Positions 54,107 through 62,999 of a stretch of 64,000 nt of DNA are shown piece after piece. The stretch comes from Paraburkholderia phosphatilytica (lineage in GTDB: Bacteria; Pseudomonadota; Gammaproteobacteria; Burkholderiales; Burkholderiaceae): the NCBI RefSeq assembly GCF_003443895.1, contig NZ_QQOA01000018.1, positions 62,001 to 126,000 of the forward strand, given 5' to 3'. The position numbers were made by a program, and so were the translations under genes. Under the pieces are notes generated by a model that searched no databases, was not told the origin of the DNA, and saw only the letters and a program-made list of their open reading frames with translations. Positions within the stretch are counted from its first letter, which is position 1, and every line of letters starts with the position of its first letter.

Positions 54107-54166
54107 GCTTAATGGCACTGCTTCGAACCTCGGTAGATAGCGATCAGCCGCTATGCCCGGCTCACA

Positions 54167-55084
54167 TCATGCGAATGCGGTTTGCGCGTCCAGCGCGAAA
54201 CCGCGCGGCGCCTTCTGCGGATCGTCGAAGGTGACGATCTCGTACGCGTCTTCGTGAGCGAGCAGTTCGCGCAGCAACGCATTGTTCAGGCCGTGACCCG
54301 ACTTGTACGCGTCATACGCCGCGAGCAGCGGGTGGCCGACCACGTACAGATCGCCGATCGCGTCGAGCATCTTGTGCTTCACGAACTCGTCGTCGTAGCG
54401 CAGCCCGTCGTTGTTCAGGATGCGGTACTCGTCGAGCACGATCGCGTTGTCCATGCTGCCGCCGCGCGCCAGGCCCAGCTCGCGCATCATCTCGACTTCG
54501 TGCGCGAAGCCGAACGTGCGCGCCCGCGCGATTTCGCGGACATACGAGGTGTTCGCGAAGTCGACTTCGAGCGCCTGGCCGGTCTTGTCGACGGCCGGGT
54601 GGCGGAAGTCGATCGTGAACTTGAGCTTGAAGCCGAAGTACGGATCGAGACGCGCGAACTTGTCGCCGTCGCGGATTTCGACCGGCTTCGTGACCTTGAT
54701 GAACTTCTTTGCGGCGTTCTGCTCTTCGATGCCCGCCGACTGGATCAGGAACACGAACGACGCTGCGCTGCCGTCCATGATCGGGATTTCCTCGGCCGTC
54801 ACGTCGACGTAGAGGTTGTCGATGCCGAGGCCGGCGCAGGCCGACATCAAGTGCTCGATCGTCGACACCCGCGCGCCGTCCTTCTGCAGCACGGAAGCGA
54901 GACGCGTATCGCCGATCGACATCGCCGACGCCGGGATGTCCACCGGTTCGGCCAGGTCGACGCGCGAGAACACGATGCCCGTGTCCGCCGCGGCGGGACG
55001 TAGCGTCAGGTCGACCTTGCGGCCCGAATGAAGGCCGATGCCGACCGTTTTGACGATCGATTTGATGGTGCGCTGCTTCAACAT
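54167..55084 (-). CDS. lpxC: UDP-3-O-acyl-N-acetylglucosamine deacetylase LpxC
   Basis: Committed zinc-dependent step of lipid A synthesis, 305 residues. STIEHLMSA carries the first zinc His, HKMLDAIGDLYVVGHPL the second His and Asp, and GHGLNN a catalytic His. The N-terminal MLKQRTIKSIVKTVGIGLHSG is canonical. A hairpin sits in the leader 18 nt before the start. A peroxiredoxin gene separates it from ftsZ. Confidence 0.97.
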   Translation of the reverse strand: MLKQRTIKSIVKTVGIGLHSGRKVDLTLRPAAADTGIVFSRVDLAEPVDIPASAMSIGDTRLASVLQKDGARVSTIEHLMSACAGLGIDNLYVDVTAEEIPIMDGSAASFVFLIQSAGIEEQNAAKKFIKVTKPVEIRDGDKFARLDPYFGFKLKFTIDFRHPAVDKTGQALEVDFANTSYVREIARARTFGFAHEVEMMRELGLARGGSMDNAIVLDEYRILNNDGLRYDDEFVKHKMLDAIGDLYVVGHPLLAAYDAYKSGHGLNNALLRELLAHEDAYEIVTFDDPQKAPRGFALDAQTAFA

Positions 55085-55101
55085 ATTCTTTTGCCCGATT
55101 G

Positions 55102-55121
55102 AAAATCCTTATCAGGATTTT
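55102..55121 (-). promoter_or_regulatory. Hairpin in the lpxC leader
   Basis: AAAATCCT/AGGATTTT, 8-bp perfect stem, loop TATC (plus-strand sense). In the minus-strand mRNA it lies 18-37 nt upstream of the lpxC ATG, between the -10 element and the start codon. On the plus strand the T-run after it would make it terminator-like, but no plus-strand gene leads into it. Confidence 0.5.
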
Positions 55122-55136
55122 TTATTTCATAGGACG

Positions 55137-55142
55137 ATTATA
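55137..55142 (-). promoter_or_regulatory. -10 element of the lpxC promoter
   Basis: Perfect TATAAT on the minus strand, giving a start near 55130 and a leader of about 46 nt. The -35 region is not recognisable. Confidence 0.5.
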
Positions 55143-55440
55143 CCTCATCCGGTTAAGCTACGTCGCCGCGTGGAACGTATCAATTCGTTTCTCCACATTA
55201 CGCGTGACGCCGCGATGACGAATACGTGACGGGCCGACGCCCGGAACGGAGGCGTTTCCGGTCATCGACCCGTTTGCCGGCCACTATTACAGCCCGTCAT
55301 TTTGCCGTGCCGCCTGCGTTGCCCGCCCGCAACAGAACGGTGCAACCGCACCGGTTTTCAGCCGCGCGCAGGCGCCATTGTCCTGCAAAAAGGCGCAACT
55401 CGCGGGCCTGCGGACTACGCAGTCTGACGGCGCAACTGGC

Positions 55441-55941
55441 TCATAGCGTTGACAGGATGCTCGCGGCATCGCTTACTTCGAACTTGCCTGGCGCCTCGAC
55501 GCGCAGTGTCTTGACCACACCGTCGTCGACCACCATCGCGTAGCGCTGGGAACGCACGCCCATGCCACGCGCAGACAGGTCCTGCTCCAGACCAAGCGCA
55601 CGAGTGAAAGCCGCACTGCCGTCCGCCATCATCCGCACCTTGCCCGAGGTGTGTTGATCGCGTCCCCATGCACCCATCACGAACGCATCGTTGACCGACA
55701 CGCACCAGATTTCGTCGACGCCGGCCGCCTCGAATTCGGCGGCCTTCTCGACGTAGCCCGGGACGTGCTTCGCGGAACACGTCGGGGTGAAAGCACCAGG
55801 CAATCCGAAGATCACGATGCGCTTGCCCTTCACGAGTTCGCCAGTTTCGAAGCTGTTCGGCCCGACCGTGCAGCCTTCGCCCGCTTCCTCGATGTACTCG
55901 TGAAGCTTCGCGTCCGGCAGCTTTTCGCCAACCTGAATCAT
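55441..55941 (-). CDS. Peroxiredoxin, Prx5/AhpE-like (TSA-type)
   Basis: Thiol peroxidase for H2O2 and alkyl hydroperoxides, 166 residues. FGLPGAFTPTCSAKHVPGY carries peroxidatic Cys55 and the PxxxTxxC motif of Prx5. No second Cys in the usual resolving place was obvious, so it may be a 1-Cys type reduced by glutathione/glutaredoxin. Start at 55941 (MIQVGEKLPDA). It stands between ftsZ and lpxC, a position typical of betaproteobacteria. Confidence 0.92.
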   Translation of the reverse strand: MIQVGEKLPDAKLHEYIEEAGEGCTVGPNSFETGELVKGKRIVIFGLPGAFTPTCSAKHVPGYVEKAAEFEAAGVDEIWCVSVNDAFVMGAWGRDQHTSGKVRMMADGSAAFTRALGLEQDLSARGMGVRSQRYAMVVDDGVVKTLRVEAPGKFEVSDAASILSTL

Positions 55942-56156
55942 GCTCAGTCCTTTGCATCGATGCCCGGCATGCGCACAAGCGACACATGTCACGGCGACGG
56001 TTATCCAGACCTCTTCACATTTGCGAAGAGGGCAGTTGTCCCAGCCGCCCGCCTGACGCGTCGCGACTTTGTCCGCCGTTCACTGTCACGCCGTGCGTTC
56101 GACTACAGACGCGCTCCTGATACTACGCGCCGTAGCGAAAGCCTGCATCCGCGCGC

Positions 56157-57350
56157 TCAGTCCGCCTGCTTGCGCAGGAATGCCGGAATGTCGTACGTAT
56201 CGACGCCCTTTTCCTGCAGCGCCTGCACGTGCGAAGCCGCGGTATCGCGCGACGTGCGCCACACAGCCGGCGTTTCCAGCGCGCCGTAATCCGCCGTGGT
56301 GCCGTGCTGCGGAGTGTACGCGTGATGCGACACGCCGACCGGCTGGTTGTCCGTGCCGGTGCGCAGCAGCGTCATCGGTGCCGACTGCTGCTTCTTCGCC
56401 TGGCGGCCGAGACCCGTCGCCACGACCGTCACGCGCAGCGCGTCGCCCATCGCGTCGTCGTACACCGCGCCGAAGATCACCGTCGCATCTTCCGCCGCGT
56501 AGCTCTTGATCGTGTTCATCACTTCGCGCGTTTCCGACAGACGCAGCGAACGGCTCGACGTGATGTTGACCAGCACGCCGCGCGCGCCCGACAGATCCAC
56601 GCCTTCGAGTAGCGGGCTCGCCACGGCCTGTTCCGCCGCGAGACGCGCGCGATCGACGCCGGCCACCGTCGCCGTGCCCATCATCGCCTTGCCCTGTTCG
56701 CCCATCACCGTCTTCACGTCTTCGAAGTCGACGTTCACGAGACCATCGACGTTGATGATTTCAGCGATACCCGCGACTGCGTTGTTCAGAACGTCGTCCG
56801 CGCACTGGAAGCACTTGTCCATCTCGGCGTCATCGCCCATCACCTCGAACAGCTTGTCGTTCAGAACGACGATCAGCGAGTCGACGTGATCCTCCAGTTG
56901 CTGCGATCCGGCTTCTGCCACGCGCATCCGCTTGCCGCCTTCGAACTCGAACGGCTTGCTGACGACACCCACGGTGAGAATGCCCATTTCCTTCGCGATC
57001 TGCGCGACCACCGGTGCCGCGCCCGTGCCCGTGCCGCCACCCATGCCGGCGGTGATGAACACCATGTGCGCGCCACGCAGCGCATCGGCGATGCGTTCGC
57101 GTGCTTCTTCCGCTGCCGCGCGGCCCATGTCAGGCTTCGCGCCTGCGCCAAGACCGGTGTTGCCGAGCTGGATCACCGCGCTCGCACGCGAGCGCGACAG
57201 TGCCTGCGCATCCGTGTTCATCACGATGAAATCGACGCCCTGCACGCCGCGGTTGATCATGTGCTGAACGGCATTGCCGCCAGCGCCACCGACACCGACC
57301 ACCTTGATGATGGTGCCGTTGGTTTCCGTTTCCAGCATCTGGAATTCCAT
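56157..57350 (-). CDS. ftsZ: Cell division GTPase FtsZ
   Basis: Tubulin-like scaffold of the septal ring, 397 residues. IKVVGVGGAGGNAVQHM, the tubulin signature GGGTGTGAAPV near 107-117, T7 loop NVDFEDVKTVM and the conserved C-terminal peptide DTYDIPAFLRKQAD that binds FtsA/ZipA are intact. A linker of about 60 residues precedes the peptide. Start at 57350 has GGAGG upstream. Last gene of the dcw cluster, after ftsA. Confidence 0.98.
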   Translation of the reverse strand: MEFQMLETETNGTIIKVVGVGGAGGNAVQHMINRGVQGVDFIVMNTDAQALSRSRASAVIQLGNTGLGAGAKPDMGRAAAEEARERIADALRGAHMVFITAGMGGGTGTGAAPVVAQIAKEMGILTVGVVSKPFEFEGGKRMRVAEAGSQQLEDHVDSLIVVLNDKLFEVMGDDAEMDKCFQCADDVLNNAVAGIAEIINVDGLVNVDFEDVKTVMGEQGKAMMGTATVAGVDRARLAAEQAVASPLLEGVDLSGARGVLVNITSSRSLRLSETREVMNTIKSYAAEDATVIFGAVYDDAMGDALRVTVVATGLGRQAKKQQSAPMTLLRTGTDNQPVGVSHHAYTPQHGTTADYGALETPAVWRTSRDTAASHVQALQEKGVDTYDIPAFLRKQAD

Positions 57351-57365
57351 GTTGCCTCCGTCAAG

Positions 57366-57389
57366 AAAAAAACGCCGCCGCAAAGCGGC
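57366..57389 (-). promoter_or_regulatory. Terminator-like hairpin and T-run just upstream of ftsZ
   Basis: In the minus-strand RNA, a GCCGC/GCGGC stem (57389-57377, loop TTT) is followed 4 nt later by seven Ts (57372-57366), then the GGAGG site and ATG of ftsZ. The gap between stem and T-run makes it an imperfect terminator; it might attenuate read-through from ftsA. Confidence 0.45.
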
Positions 57390-57522
57390 TTACTCGGCCG
57401 TTATTCGGCAGAAGATCGGGCAACCTTCTGTCGCGCGCCAGCCGCCGGCACCAGCGCGAATTTCGAAAACTGCGAGCTTCGAACCCGATCTCGAAGCCCT
57501 TGAATCCTGTTGCGGTCCCCGC

Positions 57523-58755
57523 TCAGAAGTTGCCGAGGAACCAGTCCTTCATGCGCGAGAACACCTGCCCCATCGAACCCGACTGCACCGCGACCTTGCG
57601 GCCGCGCATCCGCTGCGCGTGACCTTCGACGAGCAGACCCATGCCGGTCGAGAAGCGCGGGTTGCGCACCACATCCGCAAGACCGCCCGCGTATTCCGGC
57701 ACGCCGATCCGCACGGGCTTGAGGAAGATGTCTTCGCCCAGTTCGACCATGCCCGGCATCATCGCGGCGCCGCCCGTCAGCACGACGCCGGAGCTCAGCA
57801 GTTCTTCGTAACCCGACTCGCGCACCACCTGCTGCACGAGCGAAAACAGTTCCTCGACGCGCGGCTCGACCACCGCCGCCAGCGCCTGGCGCGACAGCGT
57901 GCGCGGACCGCGTTCGCCGAGACCCGGCACTTCGATCATCTCGTCCGGGTCGGCCAGCGCCTGCTTCGCGATGCCGTAACTCACCTTGATGTCTTCCGCG
58001 TCCGGCGTCGGCGTGCGCAGCGCCATCGCGATGTCGCTCGTGATCTGGTCGCCTGCGATCGGAATCACCGCCGTGTGTCGGATCGCGCCTTCGCTGAAGA
58101 TCGCGATGTCCGTCGTGCCGCCGCCGATATCGACCAGCACCACGCCCAGCTCTTTTTCGTCTTCCGTCAGCACCGCCAGCGACGACGCGAGCGGCTGCAG
58201 GATCAGATCGTTCACTTCGAGGCCGCAGCGGCGCACGCACTTCACGATGTTCTGCGCCGCGCTGACCGCGCCCGTCACGATATGCACCTTCACTTCGAGG
58301 CGGATGCCGCTCATGCCGATCGGCTCGCGCACGTCTTCCTGCCCGTCGATGATGAATTCCTGCGTCAGGATGTGCAGCACCTGCTGATCGGTCGGGATGT
58401 TGATCGCCTTCGCCGTCTCGATCACGCGCGCGACGTCCGTCTGCGTGACTTCCTTCTCCTTGATCGCGACCATCCCGCTCGAATTGAAGCTGCGGATATG
58501 GCTGCCCGCGATGCCGGTGAACACGTTCGTGATCTTGCAGTCCGCCATCAGCTCCGCTTCCTCGAGCGCACGCTGAATAGACTGCACGGTGGCCTCGATG
58601 TTCACGACCACGCCTTTCTTGAGCCCCTTCGATTCGCTCTGGCCAAGGCCGATCACCTCGTAATGGCCTTCGCCGCGCAACTCCGCGACGATGGCCACTA
58701 CCTTCGACGTCCCGATGTCGAGGGCAACCAGCAGATCCTTATAGTCTTTACTCAT
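57523..58755 (-). CDS. ftsA: Cell division protein FtsA
   Basis: Actin-like ATPase that tethers FtsZ to the membrane and recruits later division proteins. The 410-residue protein has LVALDIGTSKVVAIVAEL, the SHIRSFNSSGMVAI loop, the adenosine motif LVDIGGGTTDIAIF and SGVVLTGGAAMMPG. It ends in the amphipathic membrane helix SRMKDWFLGNF. ftsQ ends 27 bp upstream of it. Spacing to ftsZ is 172 bp. Confidence 0.97.
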   Translation of the reverse strand: MSKDYKDLLVALDIGTSKVVAIVAELRGEGHYEVIGLGQSESKGLKKGVVVNIEATVQSIQRALEEAELMADCKITNVFTGIAGSHIRSFNSSGMVAIKEKEVTQTDVARVIETAKAINIPTDQQVLHILTQEFIIDGQEDVREPIGMSGIRLEVKVHIVTGAVSAAQNIVKCVRRCGLEVNDLILQPLASSLAVLTEDEKELGVVLVDIGGGTTDIAIFSEGAIRHTAVIPIAGDQITSDIAMALRTPTPDAEDIKVSYGIAKQALADPDEMIEVPGLGERGPRTLSRQALAAVVEPRVEELFSLVQQVVRESGYEELLSSGVVLTGGAAMMPGMVELGEDIFLKPVRIGVPEYAGGLADVVRNPRFSTGMGLLVEGHAQRMRGRKVAVQSGSMGQVFSRMKDWFLGNF

Positions 58756-58782
58756 AGCGTGCTCATTGCGTGTGATGTCGTG

Positions 58783-59535
58783 TTACTTCTTGCCCTTGTC
58801 GGGTTCGCTGATGAAGCGCATGCCTGCCGCGCGAATCGCAAAGCCGTTCGGATAGCGCAGGTCCGCATACTCGATGTCGTTGCCCCAGCGTTGCGTGACG
58901 GCGCCCCATGCCGCCGTCAACCGGCGCGCGCGATCGTACAGCGTGTCCTGATTGCGCTCGCGTCCAAACTCCACCTCGGTTCCGTTTGACAGCTTCACCG
59001 TCCATGCATAGCGCGCGGAAAGCGTCACTTCGTCCGGCGTCGCCCCCATTGGCGCGAACCACTTCTGGAAGTCGTGATAGCGCGCGACCACTTCCTTCGC
59101 CGTGCCGTCCGGACCGTCGAACGCCGGCAGGTCTTCGTCGAGCTCGCCCTGATTCGCGGTGAACAGTTCGCCGTCGGTGCTCACCAGCTGATCGCTGCCC
59201 CACGTACCCAGCGGTTTGTACTCGTCGAGCGTGACAGCGAGTGCGTTCGGCCAGACGCGGCGCACGCTCGCGTGGCGCACCCACGGCATCTGCTCGAACG
59301 CGGCGCGCGCGGCGTCGAGATCGACCGTGAAGAAGTTGCCCTTCAGATGGCCGACCACCGTCGCGCGCACCGTCGGCGTGTTGATGTGCTCGGTATCGCC
59401 GTCGATGCTGATGGAGCGCAGCGTGAAGCTCGGCCGCTGAATGAGCCACAGGCCGCCGGCTGCGAGCAGCACGACGACCAGCAACGCATGCAATGCGTTG
59501 GCGGCCAGATTCAGTTGACGGGCGTTGTTCCACAT
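58783..59535 (-). CDS. ftsQ: Cell division protein FtsQ
   Basis: Bitopic scaffold of the FtsQBL complex, 250 residues. A short cytoplasmic N-terminus precedes a transmembrane helix (ALHALLVVVLLAAGGLWLI) near 13-31, then the POTRA domain (FTLRSISIDGDTEHINTPTVRATV) and a beta domain. The C-terminal QRWGNDIEYADLRYPNGFAIR segment fits FtsQ. It lies between ddlB (10 bp) and ftsA. Confidence 0.95.
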   Translation of the reverse strand: MWNNARQLNLAANALHALLVVVLLAAGGLWLIQRPSFTLRSISIDGDTEHINTPTVRATVVGHLKGNFFTVDLDAARAAFEQMPWVRHASVRRVWPNALAVTLDEYKPLGTWGSDQLVSTDGELFTANQGELDEDLPAFDGPDGTAKEVVARYHDFQKWFAPMGATPDEVTLSARYAWTVKLSNGTEVEFGRERNQDTLYDRARRLTAAWGAVTQRWGNDIEYADLRYPNGFAIRAAGMRFISEPDKGKK

Positions 59536-59545
59536 AACCTTTCGT

Positions 59546-60487
59546 TCAATCCTTCAGCGTGAGCGACAGCACCTTCACCACCAGCTCCTGATAGCTGATG
59601 CCAACCGCGCGCGCCGCTTTCGGCGGCAGCGAGTGATCCGTCATGCCCGGCGCGGTATTCACTTCGAGGAAATACGGCTTGCCTTCGCCGTCGAGCATGA
59701 AGTCCGCGCGACCCCAGTCGGTGCAGCCGATTACATCGAACGCGCGGCGCGCGAGCTTTTTCAATTCCGCTTCCTGCTCCGCCGACACGCCGCACGGAAT
59801 CAGGTACTGCGTGGTGTCGAGGATGTACTTCGCGTCGTAGTCGTAGAACTCGCCCGCCGGTACGATGCGGATCAGCGGCAGATCGAGATCGCCTGCAACA
59901 CACGCCGTGTATTCGCCGCCGCCTTCGATGCTCTTCTCGACCAGCACGATCGTGTCGTACTTCGCCGCTTCCGCGAGCGCGGCCGGCAGCGCGTCCGCGC
60001 TCTTCACCTTGATCACGGCAACGCTCGAGCCTTCGCTTGCCGGCTTCACGAAGAGCGGCAGGCCGAGCTTCGCGACGATGTCGCTGGCGCGCGCTGCGTA
60101 ATCGTCGCCGCGCAGCACGGTTTCGAACGGCGGCGTCGGAATCCCGAGCTGTTGCCACACGAGCTTCGTGCGGAACTTGTCGAGACCGAGCGCCGAGCCG
60201 AGCACGCCGCTGCCCGTATAGCGGATGCCGTAAAAGTCGAGCGCGCCCTGGAGCTGGCCATTTTCGCCGTAGCCGCCATGCAGCGCATTGAACGCTCGCA
60301 CGAAGCCTTCTTCCTTCAACGCCGCGAGCGGACGCTCCGACGGATCGAACGGATGGGCGTCGATGCCGGCCGCGCGCAGACCCTGCAGCACGAGGCGGCC
60401 CGAGTTGAGCGACACCGCGCGCTCGGCGGATTCGCCGCCGAGCAGCACAGCGACCTTGCCGAATTGTTTCGCATCGATACTGCTCAT
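59546..60487 (-). CDS. ddlB: D-alanine--D-alanine ligase
   Basis: Makes the D-Ala-D-Ala end of the muropeptide, ATP-grasp fold, 313 residues. FGKVAVLLGGESAERAVSLNSG, LHGGYGENGQLQG, LFVKPASEGSSVAVIKVKSA and EVNTAPGMTDHSL are the Ddl motifs. Two ATGs fit: 60493 overlaps the murC stop by 4 bp, but a GAAGGG site is too close, so 60487 (MSSIDAKQF) is chosen. Confidence 0.95.
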   Translation of the reverse strand: MSSIDAKQFGKVAVLLGGESAERAVSLNSGRLVLQGLRAAGIDAHPFDPSERPLAALKEEGFVRAFNALHGGYGENGQLQGALDFYGIRYTGSGVLGSALGLDKFRTKLVWQQLGIPTPPFETVLRGDDYAARASDIVAKLGLPLFVKPASEGSSVAVIKVKSADALPAALAEAAKYDTIVLVEKSIEGGGEYTACVAGDLDLPLIRIVPAGEFYDYDAKYILDTTQYLIPCGVSAEQEAELKKLARRAFDVIGCTDWGRADFMLDGEGKPYFLEVNTAPGMTDHSLPPKAARAVGISYQELVVKVLSLTLKD

Positions 60488-60489
60488 GC

Positions 60490-61881
60490 TCATCCCTTCT
60501 GTTCGTTCGCGAGCCGGCCCGGCACAGCGCCGATCGAACCCGCACCCATCGTGATCACCACATCGCCGTCGCGCGCGAGCGTCGCGACCGCGTCCGGCAC
60601 CTCATCCACCGTTTCCACGAACACCGGCTCGACCTTGCCCGCGACGCGAATGGCGCGCGCGAGCGCCCGGCCATCCGCCGCGACGATCGGCGCTTCGCCC
60701 GCTGCATACACATCGGTCAGCACGAGCGCATCGACCGTCGACAGCACTTTCACGAAGTCTTCGAAGCAGTCGCGCGTGCGCGTGAAACGGTGCGGCTGGA
60801 ACGCGAGCACGAGACGACGGTCCGGAAACGCGCCGCGCGCGGCCGCGACGGTTGCAGCCATCTCGACCGGATGATGCCCATAGTCGTCGATCAGCGTGTA
60901 CGCGCCGCCGCTTGCCAGTGGCACCTCGCCATAACGCTGGAAGCGCCGGCCGACGCCGTTGAACTCTGCGAGTGCACGCTGGATATCGGCATCTTTCACT
61001 TCGAGTTCAGTCGCAATCGCAATCGCAGCCAGCGCGTTCTGCACGTTGTGCGTGCCCGGCAGGTTCAGCACGATGTCGAGCGACGCTGCGTCCTCGCGCA
61101 TCGCGGTGAAATGCATGCGGCCATCGCGTGCGACGACGTTCACCGCGCGCACCTGCGCGTCCGGCGCGAAGCCGTAGCGGATGATCGGCTTCGACACGAA
61201 CGGCAGGATCTCCTTCACATTCGGATCGTCGACGCACAGCACCGCGATGCCATAGAACGGCAGGCGATGCGTGAACTCGATGAACGCCTGTTTGAGCCGC
61301 GCGAAGTCGTGGCCGTAGGTGTCCATGTGATCGGCGTCGATGTTCGTGATGACTTCGATCACCGGAAACAGGTTCAGGAACGACGCATCCGATTCATCCG
61401 CTTCCGCGACGATGAAGTCGCCCGTGCCGAGCCGTGCGTTCGCGCCCGCGCTGATCAGACGTCCGCCGATCACGAAGGTCGGGTCGAGCCCGCCCGCCGC
61501 CAGCACGCTCGCGACAAGCGACGTGGTGGTGGTCTTGCCGTGCGTGCCGGCAATCGCGATGCCCTGCTTCAGGCGCATCAGTTCCGCGAGCATCACGGCG
61601 CGCGGCACGATCGGGATATGACGATGCCGCGCGGCGAGCACCTCGGGGTTGTCGCTGCGCACGGCCGTCGACACGACGACCGCATTCGCGCCTTCGATGT
61701 TGTCGGCCTCATGGCCGATCGCGATGCGCGCGCCCAGTTTCGCGAGACGATCCGTGACGGCGCCGCGCGCAAGGTCCGAGCCGCTCACCTGATAGCCGAG
61801 ATTCAGCAGCACCTCCGCGATGCCGCTCATGCCGACACCGCCGATGCCGACGAAGTGAATGTGTTTGACGATGTGTTTCAT
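60490..61881 (-). CDS. murC: UDP-N-acetylmuramate--L-alanine ligase
   Basis: Adds L-alanine to UDP-MurNAc, 463 residues. KHIHFVGIGGVGMSGIAEVL, the ATP loop AGTHGKTTTTSLVASV near 111-126, EADESDASFLNLFP, NIDADHMDTYGHD and DDYGHHPVEMAAT are Mur-ligase motifs. Its paralogue Mpl is at 12.6-14.0 kb. The start overlaps the murG stop by 4 bp and the stop is next to ddlB. Confidence 0.97.
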   Translation of the reverse strand: MKHIVKHIHFVGIGGVGMSGIAEVLLNLGYQVSGSDLARGAVTDRLAKLGARIAIGHEADNIEGANAVVVSTAVRSDNPEVLAARHRHIPIVPRAVMLAELMRLKQGIAIAGTHGKTTTTSLVASVLAAGGLDPTFVIGGRLISAGANARLGTGDFIVAEADESDASFLNLFPVIEVITNIDADHMDTYGHDFARLKQAFIEFTHRLPFYGIAVLCVDDPNVKEILPFVSKPIIRYGFAPDAQVRAVNVVARDGRMHFTAMREDAASLDIVLNLPGTHNVQNALAAIAIATELEVKDADIQRALAEFNGVGRRFQRYGEVPLASGGAYTLIDDYGHHPVEMAATVAAARGAFPDRRLVLAFQPHRFTRTRDCFEDFVKVLSTVDALVLTDVYAAGEAPIVAADGRALARAIRVAGKVEPVFVETVDEVPDAVATLARDGDVVITMGAGSIGAVPGRLANEQKG

Positions 61882-62999
61882 TGCTGTCCTTCCTGGCGCA
61901 GATGCGCGCCCGTCATCGCCCCGGCGACGGCCGCACAGATCCGCGCGACCTGTTCTGTCGCGTCCGGTTTCGCAAGCGAACGCGAACGCTCTGCCATTTC
62001 CGCGAGCGATGCCCGCGTCTGGCCGCGCAACCAGCCAGAGAGTTGCTCCGCCCTCAGGTCGCGCTGCTGAACGACGAGCGCGGCGCCGTGATCGGCGAGA
62101 AATGCTGCGTTGGTGGTCTGGTGATCGTCGACGGCGAACGGGAACGGCACGAAGTACGCCGCGACGCCGACGGCAGCGATCTCCGCCACCGTCATCGCGC
62201 CGGAGCGGCAGATCACCAGATCGGCATTCGCGTACGCGTTCGTCATGTCGTCGATGAAGGGCACCAGTTGCAGATCGGCGCCGGCTTCGAGGCCCGCCGC
62301 CGCATAGTTCGCGCGCAACGCATCAATGTGCTTCGCACCCGCCTGATGCACGACACGCGGCCGTTCATCCGGCGCCAGTTGCGCGAGTGCTTTCGGCACG
62401 ATGTCGTTCAGCGCCGCAGCGCCCAGGCTACCCCCGACGACGAGCAGATTCAAGCGTCCCGTGCGCGATTCGTAGCGTGCTTTGGGTGCCGGCGTGCGCG
62501 CAAGTTCCTCGCGGATCGGATTGCCGGTCCATTCGGCGTTCGGCAACGCGTTCGGGAACGCGACGAGTACGCGTTTCGCGAGCTTCGCGAGCACCTTGTT
62601 CGCGAGCCCCGCGATCGAATTCTGTTCGTGCAGCACGAGCGGGCGACCGGACAGCGCGGTCATCACGCCCGCCGGGAACGTGATGTAGCCGCCCATGCCA
62701 AGCACCACGTCCGGCTTCACGCGACGCAGCACGGCGAGACTCTGCCGGCACGCGCCGATCAGATTGAACGGCAGCATCAGCTTGGTCTTCAGACCTTTGC
62801 CGCGCACGCCGCCGAAACGCACGTACTCCATCGGAATGCCGTGCTTCGGTACGAGCGTCGCTTCCATTCCGCCCGGATTGCCGAGCCATACCACGCGCCA
62901 GCCCCACGCCTGCATCAGGTGCGCGACCGCGAGCCCGGGGAACACGTGTCCCCCGGTGCCGCCGGCCATCACCATCAGCGTGCGCTGCGTCGTGGTCAT
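61878..62999 (-). CDS. murG: Lipid II synthase MurG (GlcNAc transferase)
   Basis: Transfers GlcNAc to lipid I on the inner leaflet, GT28 family, 373 residues. LMVMAGGTGGHVFPGLAVAH holds the first glycine loop; LGMGGYITFPAGVMTAL, LVVGGSLGAAALND and CRSGAMTVAEIAAVG with the nucleotide-sugar site follow. Both ends overlap neighbours by 4 bp, so translation with ftsW and murC is coupled. Confidence 0.97.
   Translation of the reverse strand: MTTTQRTLMVMAGGTGGHVFPGLAVAHLMQAWGWRVVWLGNPGGMEATLVPKHGIPMEYVRFGGVRGKGLKTKLMLPFNLIGACRQSLAVLRRVKPDVVLGMGGYITFPAGVMTALSGRPLVLHEQNSIAGLANKVLAKLAKRVLVAFPNALPNAEWTGNPIREELARTPAPKARYESRTGRLNLLVVGGSLGAAALNDIVPKALAQLAPDERPRVVHQAGAKHIDALRANYAAAGLEAGADLQLVPFIDDMTNAYANADLVICRSGAMTVAEIAAVGVAAYFVPFPFAVDDHQTTNAAFLADHGAALVVQQRDLRAEQLSGWLRGQTRASLAEMAERSRSLAKPDATEQVARICAAVAGAMTGAHLRQEGQQ

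Larger units (their letters stand above)
55085..55440. other. 356-bp spacer upstream of lpxC
   Basis: Next to lpxC lie a leader hairpin (55102-55121) and a -10 element TATAAT (55142-55137, minus) without a strong -35. Beyond 55165 I see no gene or clear signal. Confidence 0.55.
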
